In this document: positions 40,113 to 42,703 of the stretch, piece by piece
Layout of the letters: every line of letters starts with the position of its first letter
Numbering within the stretch: the first letter of the stretch is position 1
NCBI GenBank assembly: GCA_002840405.1
Contig: PHAR01000006.1
Coordinates: 216,499 to 259,201, forward strand
DNA from: Deltaproteobacteria bacterium HGW-Deltaproteobacteria-8
Lineage (GTDB): Bacteria; Desulfobacterota; Desulfovibrionia; Desulfovibrionales; Desulfovibrionaceae
Direction: 5' to 3'
Length of the DNA stretch: 42,703 bases
Made by a program: the position numbers and the translations under genes
The notes under the pieces: generated by a model
Databases searched by the model: none
What the model saw: only the letters and a program-made list of their open reading frames with translations
What the model was told of the DNA's origin: nothing

Positions 40113-42129
40113 ATGGAGCTTCCGCAGCCATGAGCCCGGCCACCAGCGGCTGCACCCAGATGGGGGTGTTGCCCATGGCGAAGGTCTCGCCGCTCCAGGT
40201 GAGAAGCAGAACCTGCCCCATGGCCCCGGCGATGGCGCGCGCGGCCGGGGGCGGCACGGCGTTGCCGATGCGCTCGCGCCAGTGCATGTCCGACAGGCCA
40301 TCAAGCTCCAGCTGCTCCTCGACGTCCACCAGCCCCTGCAAGGCGGCCAGCTCCAGCGTGGTGAAGGGCCGGTGCCAGGTGCCGTCCAGGGCCTGGATCA
40401 CGGCCACGAGGTTCTGCCGGGGCTCGGGCATGCGCGGATCAGCCACCGACCAGCGGCCATTGTCCGCACCGGCAGAGGCAGAGACCGCTCCGGCGGTGGC
40501 ATCCCAGGGCAGCACTCCGAAGTGGCCGCCGCCGTTGTAGTGCACGCGCTCCTGGCCGCCCCACATGCGCGGGTCAGCGACAGCGAAAGCGCCCTGGCCA
40601 GTGGTGCTGCCGGAGATCACCGTGCCGGCCGGATCGCCGAAGTCGGTCACACCGTACTTGCCAAAGCTGCTTGCGGGCATCCTAGGATCGGCCAGGGCGC
40701 TGCTGCCAGCGCTCGGGCCCCCGCCGCCGGTCACGGCCGGGGAGGTCTCACCGAAGCGGACCACGCGGAACACGTTGTTGTGCCGCACGCCGTCAAAGCG
40801 AGGGTCAGCCACCGCATAGGGGCCGCCCCCGGGCGCGCTCTGGCCGCTCACGGCCCCCATGCTCTGGTCCCAGGAGCGCACGCCGTACTGGCCATACTCG
40901 TGGCCCACGAAGCGAGGATCAGCGACCGCAAAGGCTCCGTTCGTCGGGAAGCTCTCCCCAGCCACGGTGCCCGTGGGGCTCTTCCATGTCCGGACGCCGA
41001 AGGCCCCGGTGCGCAGGTCCAGGCCACGGGGATCAGCCACGGAGAAACGACCGTTGAACGGAAAGCCGCGCGAGGTGATAGTCCCGGCGGGCTCCTCGAA
41101 GCCCATGACACCCAGGGCGTTGGAGCGCAGTCTGTCCTCGATGCGCGGGTCAGCCACGCTGAACCTTCCGCACGTGGGCCCGGCGTTGCCGGTGACGACT
41201 CCGGCCGGGTCGGTCCAGGGCAGGACGCCCAGGGCCCCGTCCTGCCAGGCAGCGGCGGGCACGATGCCGTAATCGGCCAGCTGGCCATCCACCACCCGTA
41301 GGCGGTTCAAGCTGCGCCAGTCGCTTCCGGCCTCCACGAAGGCCAGGCGCAGCCACGTGCGCCACTGCAAGGCGGGCATGCGGTGCATGGGGCCTGCGGC
41401 CGGGTGGCCGGGCATGGGCATTGGCCCCAGCACGTCGCCCACGGCGCGCAGGGGGCGCTTCCTGGGCTCGTAGAGGTAGGGCGGCACTTTGGCCGTATGC
41501 CGGGCCACCAGGAGGAAGCGCTTGCGGCTCTGGGCCAGGCCGCCCAACTCGCCGCAGTCGTGCGTGGTCTCGGCCACGGCATAGCCGTAGGAGCGCAGGA
41601 GCGCGCCGATCTGGTCCAGGAGGTGGCGCCCGCGCGTGGCGATCCTGGGCACGTTCTCGAAAACGATCAGTTCGGGCGGCCCGTCGTCGTGGTCAGCCCA
41701 GGCCTCGAGCATGAGCCAGACGCCGCGCAGGGTCAGCCGGTTCAGGGCCTGGTACTTGCCGGTCTTGCTCCGGGTCTCGGACAGCAGGCCCGAGAAGCCC
41801 TTGCAGGGCGCGGACAGGAACACGATGTGCGGGCGCTCGCCGCCGGCCGCGCGGCGGATCGCATCCGGCCCGGCCTCGCGCCAGTCCGCCGGGGGCTCGT
41901 GGCCGTGAAAGGCCAGGTACTGCTCGCGGTCGAACATATCCAGGCAGGTGCCCGGCACCCCGGCCAGGCGGCCGAAGTCGGCAATGGCGGCCCGGTCCAC
42001 GTCCACGCCGCCGATGCAGCGGAAGCGGGCCTGCAGATTGCCCACCCGGGCCTCTCCCTCATTGAAGCCCTTGGCCCCGCCGCCCAGGCCGCAGAACAGA
42101 TGAAAGTGCTTGATCTCGGCGATGTTCAT
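40105..42129 (-). CDS. C5-cytosine DNA methyltransferase with a repeat-built target-recognition region
   Basis: 674 residues from the ATG at 42129 (GGGAGTGAGG upstream); longer in-frame starts overlap the MazG-like gene. Motif I FHLFCGLGGGAKGFNEGE, motif IV SAPCKGFSG with the catalytic Cys at about 108, motif VI FENVPRI (about 156), motif VIII QSRKRFLLVA (about 200) and motif X RIGNAVPPPAARAIAG (about 620) make it a standard Dcm-type enzyme methylating C5 of cytosine. The region between motifs VIII and X is unusually long, about 420 residues, and holds seven copies of a unit centred on VADPR. No restriction enzyme is beside it, so it is probably an orphan (anti-restriction) methylase of the element. 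Confidence 0.93.
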   Translation of the reverse strand: MNIAEIKHFHLFCGLGGGAKGFNEGEARVGNLQARFRCIGGVDVDRAAIADFGRLAGVPGTCLDMFDREQYLAFHGHEPPADWREAGPDAIRRAAGGERPHIVFLSAPCKGFSGLLSETRSKTGKYQALNRLTLRGVWLMLEAWADHDDGPPELIVFENVPRIATRGRHLLDQIGALLRSYGYAVAETTHDCGELGGLAQSRKRFLLVARHTAKVPPYLYEPRKRPLRAVGDVLGPMPMPGHPAAGPMHRMPALQWRTWLRLAFVEAGSDWRSLNRLRVVDGQLADYGIVPAAAWQDGALGVLPWTDPAGVVTGNAGPTCGRFSVADPRIEDRLRSNALGVMGFEEPAGTITSRGFPFNGRFSVADPRGLDLRTGAFGVRTWKSPTGTVAGESFPTNGAFAVADPRFVGHEYGQYGVRSWDQSMGAVSGQSAPGGGPYAVADPRFDGVRHNNVFRVVRFGETSPAVTGGGGPSAGSSALADPRMPASSFGKYGVTDFGDPAGTVISGSTTGQGAFAVADPRMWGGQERVHYNGGGHFGVLPWDATAGAVSASAGADNGRWSVADPRMPEPRQNLVAVIQALDGTWHRPFTTLELAALQGLVDVEEQLELDGLSDMHWRERIGNAVPPPAARAIAGAMGQVLLLTWSGETFAMGNTPIWVQPLVAGLMAAEAPYA
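40432..41290 (-). repeat. Coding repeats (about 38 residues each) in the methyltransferase
   Basis: The core ADPR recurs seven times, near 41150, 41032, 40918, 40805, 40688, 40575 and 40438, at intervals of 112-118 bases and a last one of about 135. The unit reads roughly GxFxVADPR, a variable 10-residue stretch, then GVxxWxxPxGTVxG, and a glycine-rich end. A half unit without ADPR precedes the first copy. Units are diverged at the DNA level, so this is an old protein repeat, not a recent tandem duplication. Confidence 0.9.
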
Positions 42130-42407
42130 GACCTCACTCCCAACAGTTCTTCCAGGTGCTGCATCTTCTGCTCGAGGTGGTGCTCCATCCGCCCAGGGTC
42201 CAGGACAGCCAGCTGTGTCACCATGATGAGAACGTCGGCGCACTCCTCGTACATGGCGTCCATGTGGTCCACGCGGCCACGGTGCACCCGCAGACACTCC
42301 GCGCCCAACTCGGCGCATTCCTCGGCACACTGCCGGATTTGAGCGTTCGCCCCGTAGCGCACGACGGCGAGCGAACAGAGTTCGAGAAGGCGAGTCTGCT
42401 GGCTCAT
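42126..42407 (-). CDS. MazG-like nucleotide pyrophosphohydrolase
   Basis: 93 residues, helical throughout. The pattern EECAELGAECLRVHRG and, 20 residues later, MYEECADVLIMVTQL forms the ExxE...ExxD metal-binding motif of all-alpha NTP pyrophosphatases (MazG/dUTPase-like). Such enzymes hydrolyse non-canonical or modified dNTPs and are frequent in phages. It overlaps the methyltransferase start (ATGA at 42126-42129) and the upstream small ORF (ATGA at 42404-42407), so all three are translationally coupled. Confidence 0.78.
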   Translation of the reverse strand: MSQQTRLLELCSLAVVRYGANAQIRQCAEECAELGAECLRVHRGRVDHMDAMYEECADVLIMVTQLAVLDPGRMEHHLEQKMQHLEELLGVRS

Positions 42408-42589
42408 TCTTCCACCTTGATGTCTGTGGCCTCGACAAACTCTCCGGCCGCGGTCAAGCGGTAGTAGGTGTCCGCCTTGATGCCTTCAGGACCGCCGACC
42501 TTGGCCGCCTTGACGCACTCCAAGGTGTCGTCGGCGTTGTAGCCCGCGAGCACGAGCCAGCCTTCGACGGCTTTGGCCGCGCTGTTCAT
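42404..42589 (-). CDS. Small ORF of unknown function, possibly longer upstream
   Basis: 61 residues from the ATG at 42589. The body (YNADDTLECVKAAKVGG... YYRLTAAGEFVEATDIKVEE) looks like a small folded protein, but no family is recognised. There is no good ribosome binding site before this ATG, and the frame stays open upstream through the 27-bp tandem repeats to the window edge, where it would encode a nine-residue unit, TGPRAHCAS. The protein may therefore start outside the window. The stop overlaps the MazG-like start. Confidence 0.6.
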   Translation of the reverse strand: MNSAAKAVEGWLVLAGYNADDTLECVKAAKVGGPEGIKADTYYRLTAAGEFVEATDIKVEE

Positions 42590-42624
42590 CCCAAGCGCCG
42601 CCGCGATCGCATTTTTTCCAGCCG

Positions 42625-42703
42625 TGGCGCAGTGGGCACGAGGTCCGGTGCTGGCGCAGTGGGCACGAGGTCCGGTGCTGGCGCAGTGGGCACGAGGTCC
42701 GGT
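42625..42703. repeat. 27-bp tandem repeat, three copies, cut by the window edge
   Basis: Two perfect 27-base units (42625-42651, 42652-42678) and 25 bases of a third run to the last base. The unit length is a multiple of three and stays in frame with the ORF below. The array may continue outside the window; a repeat this exact may also be where an assembly stopped. Confidence 0.95.

Larger units (their letters stand above)
38410..42703. mobile_element. Left part of an integrated element (prophage-like or genomic island) at tRNA-Glu
   Basis: Seven minus-strand genes, tightly overlapping, from the integrase to the window edge: integrase, HTH protein, zinc-ribbon-like small protein, Cys-rich small protein, C5-cytosine methyltransferase, MazG-like protein, and a small ORF. 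Dense packing with four-base ATGA overlaps, small zinc-type proteins and an orphan methyltransferase are typical of phage early regions. No structural phage gene is in view, so prophage versus island stays open. The right boundary is outside the window. Confidence 0.78.

Noticed and set aside
40432-41290. CRISPR-like array suggested by regular spacing of about 115 bases
   Set aside because: Repeats are conserved as protein, not DNA, and lie within an intact coding frame; spacing is too long for CRISPR.
39883-41301. 472-codon plus-strand open frame opposite the methyltransferase
   Set aside because: Shadow of the VADPR repeats; its own repeats are a by-product of the real coding strand.

Overview
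The window is a GC-rich, densely packed bacterial chromosome segment. Gene content points to a Desulfovibrionales-type member of the Desulfobacterota: an MoeA fused to a periplasmic-binding-type domain, an EndoQ-type PHP domain fused to a UvrD-like helicase, several HD-GYP proteins, an alaS/recA pair, and large sensor kinases. This assignment is an inference from gene families; no rRNA is present. No gene-free stretch exceeds about 220 bases, so every gap is short promoter or terminator space.

Layout, left to right. 1-2568: a truncated plsY on the minus strand, then a plus-strand group of a DUF1844 protein, argC and a QueG-like double 4Fe-4S protein. 2636-6198 (minus): MoeA-PBP fusion, then mltG overlapping ruvX. 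6419-11824: signal peptidase I, a hybrid histidine kinase with a periplasmic ABC-type sensor domain (preceded by a 48-residue ORF resembling the start of malate dehydrogenase), a secreted protein with a 24-glycine tail, and an AHL-lactonase-like metallohydrolase behind a strong promoter. 12025-18827: a small conserved ORF, the EndoQ-UvrD fusion, a double-HD protein, an exported protein and an aminotransferase. 18927-23895 (minus): trpS with a clear terminator, a site-2 protease, two tandem HD-GYP paralogues of identical length (387 aa), and a HAD phosphatase broken by a frameshift. 23973-32185: FAD oxidoreductase, rnhA (stop codons overlapping), a membrane protein, a lipoprotein, a nitroreductase, an MASE3 histidine kinase followed at once by a Ser/Thr kinase with a DUF1566 tail, and a rhomboid protease. 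32345-38205: core housekeeping genes rpsI, rplM, alaS, recA, a DciA-like gene and a small basic protein.

38233-42703: a tRNA-Gln/tRNA-Glu operon with a tyrosine integrase directly behind tRNA-Glu. From there to the right edge lies part of an integrated element: seven tightly overlapping minus-strand genes. From promoter-distal to promoter-proximal they are integrase, an HTH protein whose frame runs on through the integrase gene, a zinc-ribbon-like small protein, a Cys-rich small protein, a C5-cytosine methyltransferase, a MazG-like protein and a small ORF that opens into 27-bp tandem repeats at the window edge. The far end of the element is not in the window.

The most unusual items are the methyltransferase, whose target-recognition region consists of about seven copies of a roughly 38-residue repeat centred on VADPR; the HTH/integrase overlap; the EndoQ-helicase fusion; and the fact that the tRNA operon's terminator lies inside the integrase coding region.
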